From: Deltaproteobacteria bacterium
Lineage (GTDB): Bacteria > Desulfobacterota > Deferrisomatia > Deferrisomatales > JACRMM01
Length of the DNA stretch: 64,000 bases
Direction: 5' to 3'
NCBI GenBank assembly: GCA_016214985.1
Contig: JACRMM010000008.1
Location: 82,091-146,090 of the forward strand
This document shows positions 38,034 to 46,127 of this stretch, piece after piece; the stretch's first letter is position 1, and every line of letters begins with the position of its first letter. The translations under genes and the position numbers were made by a program. The notes under the pieces were generated by a model. The model was not told where the DNA came from. It made no database searches and was given only the letters and a program-made list of their open reading frames with translations.

Positions 38034-39191
38034 TTGACCGGACCGAGAAGCGCGAGCCGAGAGCCACAGGTCTTCTTCGCCACCTGCGCACCGGGCGCCG
38101 AGGCGGCGCTTCTGGCCGAGGTGAAGGCGGCTCGACTGGGACGCCCCGAGGCCCAGGTGGGTGGGGTTCGCTTCCAGGGGATCGTGGCCGACGGGTGGCG
38201 GGCCGTGCTGCACCTGCGGGTGGCCTTGCGGATCTACCGGCAGCTGGCGCGCTTCGCGGCCGCCACGGCCGAGGATCTGTACCAGGGGGCCCGCTCTGTG
38301 GCCTGGGACCGTGTGATGGGCCCTGAGCAGACCCTGGCCGTGGACGCGAAGGTGTCCTCTTCGGCCCACCGGCACTCGGGGTACGTGGCGCTCGTCGTCA
38401 AGGACGCCGTGGCGGACTGGTTTCGGGAGCACCACGGGGTGCGGCCCTCGGTCGACGTCGAGGCGCCGGACGCGAGGCTCTTCGCCCACGTGCACGAGGA
38501 TCGGTGCACCCTGTCCCTCGACGTCGCCGGCCGGTCGCTGCACCGGCGCGGGTACCGGGTGGCGGGAACGCCGGCGCCCCTGGGGGAGTGCCTGGCCGCC
38601 GCTGCGGTGGGCCTCACCGGTTGGGACGGGAAGAGCCCCTTCCTGGACCCTTTCTGCGGCTCAGGGACCCTGCTCATCGAGGCCGGCCTCTTGGCTGCGA
38701 ACGTGGCTCTGGGCCTCCTGGGGAGCGATTTCTCCTTCGCCCGGCTGCCCGGATTCGACCTGGCGCGGTGGGAGGAGATGCGCAGCGCGGCCCGCGCCGC
38801 GGTTCGACCCCCCCGGCGCCTGATTCTCCGGGGCGGTGACGTCGATCCCGCCGCGGTCGAGGCCACGCGCCGAAACGCGGAGGCGGCCGGAGTGGGGGAC
38901 CTGGTGCGGGTGGAGGTGGCCGACGCCCGCGACGTTTCACCGACTCCGGGGTGGGGGGCCACGGTTCTGTCCAACCCGCCGTACGGCGTGCGCCTGGCGG
39001 ACGAGGAGACGCTCGAACCCCTCTACAATAGCATGGGGCACGTCTTCAAAGATCGATACAAGGGCTTTCACGTTCACCTGTTCATGGCGAGCGGGCGGCT
39101 CGCAAGAGCGTTTCGCCTGAAGCCTCAGCGGTACTGGCCTCTCGTCAACGGGGGGCTTCCGTGCCGGCTGGCACGCTACGAGATCCGGTGA
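38034..39191 (+). CDS. THUMP-domain RNA guanine-N2 methyltransferase (RlmL-like)
   Basis: A 385-residue methyltransferase. Residues 10-160 contain a THUMP RNA-binding domain with an N-terminal ferredoxin-like part (FFATCAPGAEAALLAEV). Residues 175-385 form the Rossmann core with FLDPFCGSGTLLIEAGL and the catalytic NPPYG motif. This matches the N-terminal half of E. coli RlmL (23S rRNA m2G2445) without the C-terminal RlmK half. I chose TTG at 38034 because GGAGG lies eight bases upstream; an upstream GTG at 37989 is possible. Confidence 0.87.
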   Translation: MTGPRSASREPQVFFATCAPGAEAALLAEVKAARLGRPEAQVGGVRFQGIVADGWRAVLHLRVALRIYRQLARFAAATAEDLYQGARSVAWDRVMGPEQTLAVDAKVSSSAHRHSGYVALVVKDAVADWFREHHGVRPSVDVEAPDARLFAHVHEDRCTLSLDVAGRSLHRRGYRVAGTPAPLGECLAAAAVGLTGWDGKSPFLDPFCGSGTLLIEAGLLAANVALGLLGSDFSFARLPGFDLARWEEMRSAARAAVRPPRRLILRGGDVDPAAVEATRRNAEAAGVGDLVRVEVADARDVSPTPGWGATVLSNPPYGVRLADEETLEPLYNSMGHVFKDRYKGFHVHLFMASGRLARAFRLKPQRYWPLVNGGLPCRLARYEIR

Positions 39192-39228
39192 AGGGAGCCG
39201 GAGGTCTGCGCGAAGCGAGGAGGAACCG

Positions 39229-39531
39229 ATGGAAGGCACGGAGACGCAGGGTCTGGAGGTGACATGGAATCGCGCACTGGCGGTTCTCTGGGGCTTTCTC
39301 TGGAGGTTGGTCTTCCTGGCCGGCGTGGTCAACGCCATCGCGGCCGGCGTGTTCGGAGTGGTGGTCGCCTTCGTCCTGACCCCTCCGATCGCGTCCGTAG
39401 TCTCTGTGGCCGTCTTCCTTGTCCTGACGCTCGTCTCTGCGGTTCCGATCATGCGCTCCGTACTGACGAACCGGTTCGCAGACTTCTCCATCCGCCTCGT
39501 TCCCAACGAGGATGGGCCGCCGACGCCGTGA
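39229..39531 (+). CDS. small membrane protein of unknown function
   Basis: A 100-residue protein with two hydrophobic helices (about 17-52 and 56-75) separated by a short Pro-containing turn, then a conserved-looking soluble end (MRSVLTNRFADFSIRLV). ATG at 39229 has GAGGAGG nearby. I recognise no family. It stands between the methyltransferase and the moeA promoter. Confidence 0.6.
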   Translation: MEGTETQGLEVTWNRALAVLWGFLWRLVFLAGVVNAIAAGVFGVVVAFVLTPPIASVVSVAVFLVLTLVSAVPIMRSVLTNRFADFSIRLVPNEDGPPTP

Positions 39532-39555
39532 ACACCGGAGCCCGCCCCCCCAACC

Positions 39556-39585
39556 TTGACCGTTCGATCGAGGCGTTGCTAGGAT
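39556..39585 (+). promoter_or_regulatory. sigma-70 type promoter upstream of moeA
   Basis: TTGACC (39556-39561) and TAGGAT (39580-39585) are separated by 18 bases and lie about 50 bases before the moeA ATG. It would drive moeA, mobB and the U32-like gene as one transcript. Confidence 0.5.
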
Positions 39586-39637
39586 CCGGCCCTGCCGTTG
39601 CGGCCCTCCCCCGATCTGTCCACCAGCGGAGACGACG

Positions 39638-40900
39638 ATGATTCCGGTTGAGCAGGCCCTGGAGACGATCCTCCGTTCCGTCGAGCCGATGCCGCCCGAG
39701 AAGGTCTCACTGCTCGAGGCTCGGGGCCGGGTGCTGGCGGAAGACGTCGCGGCCCCCCGAGACTTGCCCCCGCAGGACAACTCGGCCATGGACGGCTACG
39801 CGTTCCGCTTCCTAGACGTGCCGTCCGCGCCGGGCCGCCTTCGGGTGACCGAGGCGATCGCCGCGGGCGGCCGGGGGGTGCGGCCGGTGGGCCCGGGCCA
39901 GGCGGCCCGCATCATGACGGGCGCGCCGATCCCCGAGGGGGCCGACACGGTGGTACCCGTCGAGGACACGCGGACCGAGGGAGATGAGGTGACACTCGTC
40001 GCTGTGCCGGCGCGCGGGGCGAACGTCCGGTTGGCCGGCGAGGACGTGCGACGCGGCGAGCGGGTCCTGCCCGGGGGCACGGTGGTTCGCGCCGCGGAAG
40101 TCGGCATGTTGGCGAGCCTGGGGCGCTCGTTCGTGCTCGTCCATCAACGGCCGCGCGTGGCCATCCTGGCGACGGGCGACGAGATCGCCGACCTGGATGC
40201 CCCGGCGGACCCCGCCAAGATCGTCAACTCGAACACCTACGGCGTCGCCGCTCAGGTGGCGGAGGCCGGAGGTGTCGCGGTCATGCTCGGGATCGGGAGG
40301 GATGATCCGGACGGGCTCCTGGAGATGCTCGAGCGCGCCGCCACAGCCGATGTGGTCTTGACCACGGGCGGCGTCTCCATGGGGGATTACGACCACGTCA
40401 AGGGCGTCTTCGACCGCTGGGGCGTGGTCGCGCACTTCTGGAAGGTCGCGATCAAGCCCGGCAAGCCCATGGTGTTCGGTGTCCGGGGCAAGGCGCCGGT
40501 GTTCGGCCTGCCCGGCAACCCGGTGTCGGCCCTCGTGGCCTTCGAGGAGTTCGTGCGCCCGGTGCTGCGCCGCCTCCAGGGGCATCGGCGCCTCTTCCGG
40601 CCCGTGGTGGAGGCGATCCTCGGTGAGGAGGCGGGGGCCGTGACCACCAAGCCCGGCCGGATGGACTTCGTCCGGTGCCGAGTCGAGCGCGCGGCTCCCC
40701 CCCTGGGGTTTCGCGTGGTCAGCGTCAAGAGACAGGGGGCCGGGCTCCTCAAGACCCTCGTGGAAGCCAACGGCCTGCTCGTCTTGTCCGAGGCTTCCAC
40801 CGGAGCGAAGCCCGGCGACCGGGTCCGCGTCCAGCTCTACGATTACGAGTTCCTGGAGGGGATCGACGCCGACCTGCGCGACGCGGCTGCCGGTGGGTGA
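39638..40900 (+). CDS. moeA: molybdopterin molybdenumtransferase MoeA
   Basis: Inserts molybdate into adenylylated molybdopterin. The 420-residue protein has all four MoeA domains in order. Motifs include DNSAMDGYAF (about 46-55), RIMTGAPIPEGADTVVPVED, ILATGDEI, TTGGVSMGDYDHVK and GLPGNPVSALV. Its stop lies inside the mobB start region (eight-base overlap), so translation is coupled. Confidence 0.95.
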   Translation: MIPVEQALETILRSVEPMPPEKVSLLEARGRVLAEDVAAPRDLPPQDNSAMDGYAFRFLDVPSAPGRLRVTEAIAAGGRGVRPVGPGQAARIMTGAPIPEGADTVVPVEDTRTEGDEVTLVAVPARGANVRLAGEDVRRGERVLPGGTVVRAAEVGMLASLGRSFVLVHQRPRVAILATGDEIADLDAPADPAKIVNSNTYGVAAQVAEAGGVAVMLGIGRDDPDGLLEMLERAATADVVLTTGGVSMGDYDHVKGVFDRWGVVAHFWKVAIKPGKPMVFGVRGKAPVFGLPGNPVSALVAFEEFVRPVLRRLQGHRRLFRPVVEAILGEEAGAVTTKPGRMDFVRCRVERAAPPLGFRVVSVKRQGAGLLKTLVEANGLLVLSEASTGAKPGDRVRVQLYDYEFLEGIDADLRDAAAGG

Positions 40901-41417
40901 GCTGCGACCGCGGCCGGACGCGAGCCGGGCGGTGCGGATCTGTCTCGTCGCCGGGCCCTCGGAGAGTGGGAAGACCACGCTGATCGAACGGCTCCTCCCG
41001 GCCCTGGCGCGCCGCGGAGTGGCAGTGGCCACGGTGAAGCACCACCGCGGACCCGTGGAGGTGGACCGGCCGGGCAAGGACACCTGGCGGCACCGCCGGG
41101 CGGGCGCGCGCGCCACCTTCTTCGTCACGGAGCGGGAGATCGCCGCCTTTTGGGATCGGCCTGCGGACCTCAGCCCGGCTGACCTCGTGCGCCTGTGCCC
41201 CCCCGACGTCGATCTGCTTCTCGTGGAGGGGTTCAAGGGGCTGACCGGCTTTCCCAGGGTAGAGGTCGTGCGGCAAGGCGTGCACCGCCGGTTCGAGCCG
41301 ACCGACGAGGTGCTTTGCGTCGCGACGGACATCGAGGGGTTCGCCGCCTCCTGTCCGGTCTTCGCCCTCGACGACGCCGAGGGTCTCGCCGAGTTTCTCG
41401 TGGGGCGCCTCTGGTGA
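40893..41417 (+). CDS. mobB: molybdopterin-guanine dinucleotide biosynthesis adaptor MobB
   Basis: A 174-residue P-loop GTPase-like protein. Walker A is GPSESGKT (21-28). Further MobB features are ATVKHHRGPVEVDRPGKDTWRHRRAG, the family signature, and LLLVEGFKG. The start is GTG at 40893, overlapping moeA. It supports attachment of GMP or CMP to the cofactor. It overlaps the next gene by four bases (GTGA). Confidence 0.93.
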   Translation: MGELRPRPDASRAVRICLVAGPSESGKTTLIERLLPALARRGVAVATVKHHRGPVEVDRPGKDTWRHRRAGARATFFVTEREIAAFWDRPADLSPADLVRLCPPDVDLLLVEGFKGLTGFPRVEVVRQGVHRRFEPTDEVLCVATDIEGFAASCPVFALDDAEGLAEFLVGRLW

Positions 41418-42193
41418 TCCGGTACCTGCGGGCGACCGACCCGGGAGAGCTGGCCGCACTCGCCCGCGGAGGCTACGGCGGGGTGGAGCTCGGCGCCGAG
41501 TTCTGCCACCGTCGGCTTCCCTCCGTCCGGCAGGTGCGCGAAGCGCGGAACCTCTGTCGCTCGGAGGGACGGGCGTTTTCGCTCGTAACGCCGATCGTTC
41601 GAGAGGGCGCCTTCGACGCGGTGGCCGCCTGGCTCGCCGAGGTCGCGGCGCACCTCTGCGGCGACGAGTGGGTCACCAATGACTGGGGGCTCCTCGCCTG
41701 GGCCCTGGAGCAGCGCCTTCCGCTGCGCCCCGCGCTGGGGAGGCTCTTGGGCCGCCAGCGCCGGGATGCCCGGGCTCTGGCGATGCAGAGGGCCGGGTCG
41801 GACGAGGAGGCGAATGCGCTTCGGGGAAGCCTCTGGGACGACCCCGTCACCGCCGGCTGGGTTGCGAGCCTGGGGGTCGAGCGGGTCGAGCTGGACCTTC
41901 TGCTCCAGGGCACGCGCCGCCCGTCGCTGCCCGACGGGGTCTTCCTGTCCCTCTGCGGCCCCTGGCTTCCCGTGACGCTGTCCCCCTCGTGCCCCTGGAG
42001 CGCGGACCCCCTTGGCTGCGCCGGCCCCTGCAAGGGCGCCGAGCCCGTGCTCCTGCGCACCGCCGAGGAACCTCATCCCCTGTGGTCTCGCGGCAATACC
42101 CTGTTCGTCCGGCGCGACGACGCACCCGGCGCGGCCGAGGTGGAGTCCCTCGGGGCCGATCGCCTCGTCTGGGCCGAGGACGTGCCGGGGTAG
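41414..42193 (+). CDS. U32 peptidase-family-like protein coupled to mobB
   Basis: A 259-residue protein with motifs of the U32 family to which UbiU, UbiV, TrhP and RlhA belong: VTNDWGLL (87-94), GRLLGRQRRD (109-118) and VERVELDLLLQG (155-166). Cys181, Cys193, Cys202 and Cys206 (CPW and CAGPC) sit where UbiU/UbiV-type proteins hold 4Fe-4S ligands, so an iron-sulfur cluster is likely. U32-like proteins are not proteases in most studied cases. The GTG start overlaps the mobB stop, which suggests a role linked to molybdenum cofactor or a Mo enzyme, but this is inference from position only. Confidence 0.65.
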   Translation: MIRYLRATDPGELAALARGGYGGVELGAEFCHRRLPSVRQVREARNLCRSEGRAFSLVTPIVREGAFDAVAAWLAEVAAHLCGDEWVTNDWGLLAWALEQRLPLRPALGRLLGRQRRDARALAMQRAGSDEEANALRGSLWDDPVTAGWVASLGVERVELDLLLQGTRRPSLPDGVFLSLCGPWLPVTLSPSCPWSADPLGCAGPCKGAEPVLLRTAEEPHPLWSRGNTLFVRRDDAPGAAEVESLGADRLVWAEDVPG

Positions 42194-42200
42194 CCCGCGG

Positions 42201-43022
42201 CTATCGGAAGAGGTAGTCGAACTGGGCCATCAGGTGGAGCCGCTGAATCGTCCAGTGGGGAGGAAAGGGGGGGATGCGCGCCCGCCGCACGGCTTCGAGT
42301 GCCTCGGCGTCGAGCGTCGGGTTGCCGGATCCCTCGACTACGTGCGCGTCCTGCACGAGGCCGGTGTCATCGATGGTGAGCCGGACGAGCACGGTCCTCG
42401 AGCCGCCCGCCACGACGAGGGCCTTGCCCACGCGCCATGTGTTGTAGATGGCAGACCAGACCTGGTCCCGATAGCCCCGGTAGCGCTCGTCCTCGTCTCC
42501 GAGGCCGAGGGTGGCCTCCCTGGCGTTGCCCGCGGCCGGGTCGGGTCGTCCCGACGGGGCCCGGAAGGAGGCGATGTCGCGGCCTGTGGGCAGGAGTGCT
42601 CGAAGGCTGGGCGTTGCCCGCGCCGGGGTTTGGACCGCCGGGGCGCTTCCCCCTTCGGCCGGCGAAATCGGAGCGAGGGCAGCACCGGGCGCGGCCGTGC
42701 CGGCCCGGTCCCCGGCCGGGGGTGAGGGCGGGGACGGCGCCTCCGATCGGAGCGGTGGCGCAGCCGAGGGAGCGGCTGGCTGTGTCGTGGGCGGCGGCGG
42801 GGCCGCAGGAGCCTCTTCGGCGGGTTGGGCCGCCGCGTCCGGAGGGCGGACCGGCTCCGGGAGGGAAGGGGTCGGTGGCGCGAGTTCCACAACGACCAGG
42901 TCCTGCGTGGGACGCGACCGCAGGACGCGCCCCCCCGGCACGAGGAAGACCATCGCCGCGTGAAGCGTCAGGGACAGCGCCAGGGCGGCGACGAAGGGTG
43001 CTGAGTCGTGTCGGGCGGGCAT
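42201..43022 (-). CDS. TonB-family energy transducer / cell-envelope protein
   Basis: A 273-residue protein: N-terminal TM anchor (about 10-28), a long Pro/Ala/Ser-rich periplasm-spanning region (45-150), and a C-terminal TonB/TolA-like domain (about 190-270) with VLVRLTIDDTGLVQDAHVVEGSGNP split by typical strands. No exbB/exbD genes are adjacent. It could energise an outer-membrane receptor or act as a TolA-like envelope protein. Ends seven bases from the convergent U32-like gene. Confidence 0.8.
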   Translation of the reverse strand: MPARHDSAPFVAALALSLTLHAAMVFLVPGGRVLRSRPTQDLVVVELAPPTPSLPEPVRPPDAAAQPAEEAPAAPPPPTTQPAAPSAAPPLRSEAPSPPSPPAGDRAGTAAPGAALAPISPAEGGSAPAVQTPARATPSLRALLPTGRDIASFRAPSGRPDPAAGNAREATLGLGDEDERYRGYRDQVWSAIYNTWRVGKALVVAGGSRTVLVRLTIDDTGLVQDAHVVEGSGNPTLDAEALEAVRRARIPPFPPHWTIQRLHLMAQFDYLFR

Positions 43023-43035
43023 CCGCTCCTGCCGC

Positions 43036-43395
43036 CTAGGGGATCCGCTCCGCGGCGTCCAGGACGTCGCGCAGCCGGTAGAAACCGTCGTCGATCTGGG
43101 CGTTTGCGGGCAGAACGTAGAGCTCCATGCCCCCCTCGCGGCAGGCGTCGGCGACCAGGGCCTTGAGGCTGCGAACGGCTTCGCCTACCGCATCGTGCCG
43201 TCGGTCGGAGAGCTCCAGAGAGAGCCAGCAGGGGGTCCACCCCACCTCTCCGCCGTAGGCCGGGCGCTGGCACCCGGAGCCCGGCTCGAGCACCTCGACA
43301 CGGCCCGCCACGGCAGGCCCGAGGGCAGCGAGGCCGGCCCGGACGCGGTCGATCGTCGAGGAGGGAAGGCTCGTCTCAACCAGGATTCTCAGCAT
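43036..43395 (-). CDS. conserved-looking hypothetical protein, 119 residues
   Basis: Starts at ATG 43395 with AAGGAG upstream. The peptide opens with MLRILVETSLPSSTIDRV and contains GCQRPAYGGEVGW and ELYVLPANAQIDDGFYRL. The alternating strand/helix pattern suggests a small alpha/beta protein; two cysteines are present. I recognise no family. It lies upstream of the tonB-like gene on the same strand (13-base gap). Confidence 0.6.
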   Translation of the reverse strand: MLRILVETSLPSSTIDRVRAGLAALGPAVAGRVEVLEPGSGCQRPAYGGEVGWTPCWLSLELSDRRHDAVGEAVRSLKALVADACREGGMELYVLPANAQIDDGFYRLRDVLDAAERIP

Positions 43396-43451
43396 CGGCG
43401 GCTCCTTCCGAGCAAGGGTCCAGAGTAGGGCACCCTGGCCCCGCCTTGCAA

Positions 43452-43479
43452 GAGGCTGCCGCGAGGAGGCTGCCGCGAG
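43452..43479. repeat. tandem 14-base repeat, two copies
   Basis: GAGGCTGCCGCGAG occurs at 43452-43465 and again at 43466-43479, followed by GAG. It lies in the divergent gap just upstream of the aminotransferase promoter; it may be a slippage product or a paired regulator site. Confidence 0.5.
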
Positions 43480-43490
43480 GAGCCCGATCC

Positions 43491-43520
43491 TTGTCGGCCC
43501 CGCCGGAGCGCTGTTAAGAT
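43491..43520 (+). promoter_or_regulatory. promoter-like boxes upstream of the aminotransferase operon
   Basis: TTGTCG (43491-43496) and TAAGAT (43515-43520) are separated by 18 bases, about 110 bases before the ATG at 43629. They would serve the four-gene run from the aminotransferase to the cysteine desulfurase. Confidence 0.4.
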
Positions 43521-43628
43521 GTGCACAAATCGAGCGGGAGCCGAGGACAATGCCTTTGACGCGCGGAATCGATGCAGGGGGAGTACCCTCGTGAGCTTGC
43601 GCTGTCGCCGTTGGGGCCGAGGGGCGTG

Positions 43629-44822
43629 ATGAACGAACCGAGGACCTGCCGGGATCCGGTCTCACGGCGGGCGAAGGAGATTCCGAGCTTCATCGCCATG
43701 GACGTCCTGGAGACGGCCCAGGCCATGGAGCGCGGCGGCGAGCATATCGTCCATCTGGAGGTGGGCGAGCCGGACTTCGACACGCCGGACGCGGTACGCC
43801 GGGCGGCGATCGAGGCGCTCTCGAGGGGCGAGACCCACTACACGCACAGTCTGGGACTCTACGAGCTGCGCGCGGCGATCGCAGCCCACTACCGGGCGCG
43901 CTACGGGGTGGACATGGACCCGACGCGCGTGGTCGTGACCTCGGGGTCCTCGCCCGGGTTCTTCCTCGTCTTTGCGGCCCTCCTGGACCCGGGGGACGAG
44001 GTCGTCCTCACCGATCCCCACTACGCCTGCTACCCGACCTTCGTGGACTTCTGCGGCGGGGCGCCCGTGTTCCTTTCGGTGCGCGAGGAAGAGGCGTTCC
44101 AGTTCGTGCCCGACGAGCTCGCCCGGGCGCTCGGGCCCCGCACCAAAGCGGTGCTCGTGAATTCACCGTCCAACCCCACCGGCACCCTCCTGTCGGGTGC
44201 GCGCATGGCGGAGGTGGCTCGGGTGGCCGAGGCCTCCGGGGCCTACGTGGTTTCCGACGAGATCTACCACGGGCTGGTGTACGAGGGCCGAGAGCACTCG
44301 ATCCTGGAGTTCACCGACCGCGCCTTCGTGGTCAACGGCTTCTCCAAGCTCTACGCCATGACGGGCTGGAGGTTGGGGTACCTGATCGTGCCGCCCGAGT
44401 TCGTGCGGCCGGTGCAGAAGATCCAGCAGAACTTCTTCATCTCCGCCAATGCTTTCGTCCAGCGCGCCGGGATCGCCGCCCTTGCCGAGACCGCCGAGGA
44501 CGTGGCGCGCATGGTCGCCACCTACGGACAGCGCCGCTGCTACATGATCGACCGCCTGGAACGGATGGGCTTCTCGTTCCGCTGCCACCCGACCGGCGCC
44601 TTCTACGTGTTCGTCAACGCCCGTCACCTGAGCACCGACAGCTACCGGCTGGCCTTCGACATCCTCGAAAAGGCGCGGGTGGGTTGCACGCCGGGCGTGG
44701 ATTTCGGGGCCGGCGGCGAGGGGTACCTGCGTTTCACCTACGCCAACTCCCTGGAGAACATCAAGGAGGGGCTCGACCGATTGGAGCGCTACCTCGACGT
44801 CCTGGGCCGGAGGGGAGCGTGA
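43629..44822 (+). CDS. class I/II PLP-dependent aminotransferase
   Basis: A 397-residue fold-type I aminotransferase of the aspartate-aminotransferase subgroup. Visible features: LEVGEPDFDTP (44-54), TSGSSPGFFL, NSPSNPTG (178-185), VSDEIYHGL, and the PLP lysine Lys240 in NGFSKLYAMTGWRLGY. The substrate cannot be fixed; aspartate, alanine/valine or aromatic amino acids are possible. I chose ATG 43629 since the preceding 19 codons are not conserved-looking. The next gene overlaps by four bases. Confidence 0.9.
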   Translation: MNEPRTCRDPVSRRAKEIPSFIAMDVLETAQAMERGGEHIVHLEVGEPDFDTPDAVRRAAIEALSRGETHYTHSLGLYELRAAIAAHYRARYGVDMDPTRVVVTSGSSPGFFLVFAALLDPGDEVVLTDPHYACYPTFVDFCGGAPVFLSVREEEAFQFVPDELARALGPRTKAVLVNSPSNPTGTLLSGARMAEVARVAEASGAYVVSDEIYHGLVYEGREHSILEFTDRAFVVNGFSKLYAMTGWRLGYLIVPPEFVRPVQKIQQNFFISANAFVQRAGIAALAETAEDVARMVATYGQRRCYMIDRLERMGFSFRCHPTGAFYVFVNARHLSTDSYRLAFDILEKARVGCTPGVDFGAGGEGYLRFTYANSLENIKEGLDRLERYLDVLGRRGA

Positions 44823-45250
44823 TCACCTTCGACCTCTCCTGCCACGCGGGGCACCGCTTCGAGGGCTGGTTCGGGAGCCGGGAGGAGTTCGACGACCAGC
44901 GGTCGCGCGGGCTTCTCGTCTGCCCCGTGTGCGGCTCGCCGAGGGTGGAGAAGCAGCCGAGCGCGGTCGCCGTGCACGTGGCCCGCCGGGCAGTTCCTGC
45001 TGCGCCTCCCGCAGCCGGCGAGGCGAACAAGGCTCCCGTGGCCGGCTCCTTCTTCAAGGCCCTGGCCGAGTTCGTGGAGACCCACTTCGAGGATGTGGGG
45101 GAGCGCTTCGCCGATGAGGCGCGCCGGATCGACCGGGGCGAGGTGGATGCCCGCAACATCCGGGGCACGACCACGGCGCAGGAGGAGGAGAGCCTGCGAG
45201 ACGAAGGGGTCGAGTTCCTGAAGATCCCACTGCCCAAGTACGATGCCTGA
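44819..45250 (+). CDS. DUF1178 family protein
   Basis: A 143-residue protein of unknown function. The N-terminus, ITFDLSCHAGHRFEGWFGS, and the zinc-finger-like CPVCGS are diagnostic of DUF1178; the C-terminal half has VETHFEDVGERFADEAR and ARNIRGTTTAQEEESL, also characteristic. It starts with GTG overlapping the aminotransferase stop and overlaps the next gene by eight bases. Confidence 0.9.
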   Translation: MITFDLSCHAGHRFEGWFGSREEFDDQRSRGLLVCPVCGSPRVEKQPSAVAVHVARRAVPAAPPAAGEANKAPVAGSFFKALAEFVETHFEDVGERFADEARRIDRGEVDARNIRGTTTAQEEESLRDEGVEFLKIPLPKYDA

Positions 45251-46127
45251 GCTCTCTGCGCCGATACGGGTGACCTGGGACCTGCCGGCGGACCCGGCGC
45301 GGGTGCGGCCACTCTGGCGGCGGCTCCAGGACGGTCGGGTGCTTCTCGTCGACGCCAACGTGGCGCCGGAGGGCTCGGGCGCTCTCACGGAGCTGGCCGG
45401 GGCCCTGGCCGAGGAGCCGGGTCCGAGGCTGAGCCTCACGGCGCCGGGCACGGTCGCTGCGGCGGCCGTCGAGGCCCTGGGAACCGAGGCGCGCGGCCGG
45501 GAGGTGAGCCTTCTGCCGCCGCACTCCGACGAAGCCGTGGTCCGTTGGACCAGCGCCGGCGCCGCGGTGACACCGAGCGTCTGGTCGACGCCGGAGGGGC
45601 TGTCGTCTCTTCCGAAGGCACTGATCGTCGCGTCCCAGCACGGCCTTTCGGCGGTCTCGATCATGAACCCCCATGCCCCGGCCGAGCCCCTCAAGCCGGG
45701 TGACCGTGCCGCGGCCGCCGCAGCATGGCGCGCCTCCGGGCTCGAGGGCCGCGTGGTGGTGCGCTGCCACGACCTCTTTCTGGCCGAGGTCCTGGGGCTC
45801 GACCCGTTTTCCGGATACACCGGGTGCCAGGCCGCCGGGTACCTGGCCCACGTGGACTCCGGGGGCCGCCTCGTGGCCTGCCGGACGCTGCCACAGGTCC
45901 TGGGTGATCTCTCGACGGTCGCCCTTGCCGAGCTCTGGAACGGTCGCCGTCTTCGGCGGCTGCGCGCCGTGCTGGAGGCGGCGCCCGCGCCGTGCACGGC
46001 GTGCGCCGTGGCCGCCTCCTGCTGCGGTGGCTGCCGGGGGCTCGCCGCCGACCTCGGCCGAGACCCCGGCTGCTCCGGGAGCCGGGAACGGGCGCCACGA
46101 GCTGGAGACGCGGGACGAGCCCAGTGA
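45243..46127 (+). CDS. SPASM-domain protein without a radical-SAM motif (GeoRSP-like)
   Basis: A 294-residue protein. Residues 1-190 read like a worn TIM barrel that begins APIRVTWDLP, with no CxxxCxxC radical-SAM motif. The C-terminal part has a SPASM-type cysteine array: TGCQAAG, LVACRTLP, then CTAC and CCGGCRG near residues 250-268, with ALAELWNGRRLRRLR, a typical SPASM linker. This resembles the SPASM-only member of Geobacter GeoRSP loci, which accompanies a true radical-SAM/SPASM enzyme and a PqqD-like protein; neither partner is here. It overlaps both neighbours, so it is cotranscribed with the cysteine desulfurase. Function unknown. Confidence 0.6.
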   Translation: MPELSAPIRVTWDLPADPARVRPLWRRLQDGRVLLVDANVAPEGSGALTELAGALAEEPGPRLSLTAPGTVAAAAVEALGTEARGREVSLLPPHSDEAVVRWTSAGAAVTPSVWSTPEGLSSLPKALIVASQHGLSAVSIMNPHAPAEPLKPGDRAAAAAAWRASGLEGRVVVRCHDLFLAEVLGLDPFSGYTGCQAAGYLAHVDSGGRLVACRTLPQVLGDLSTVALAELWNGRRLRRLRAVLEAAPAPCTACAVAASCCGGCRGLAADLGRDPGCSGSRERAPRAGDAGRAQ

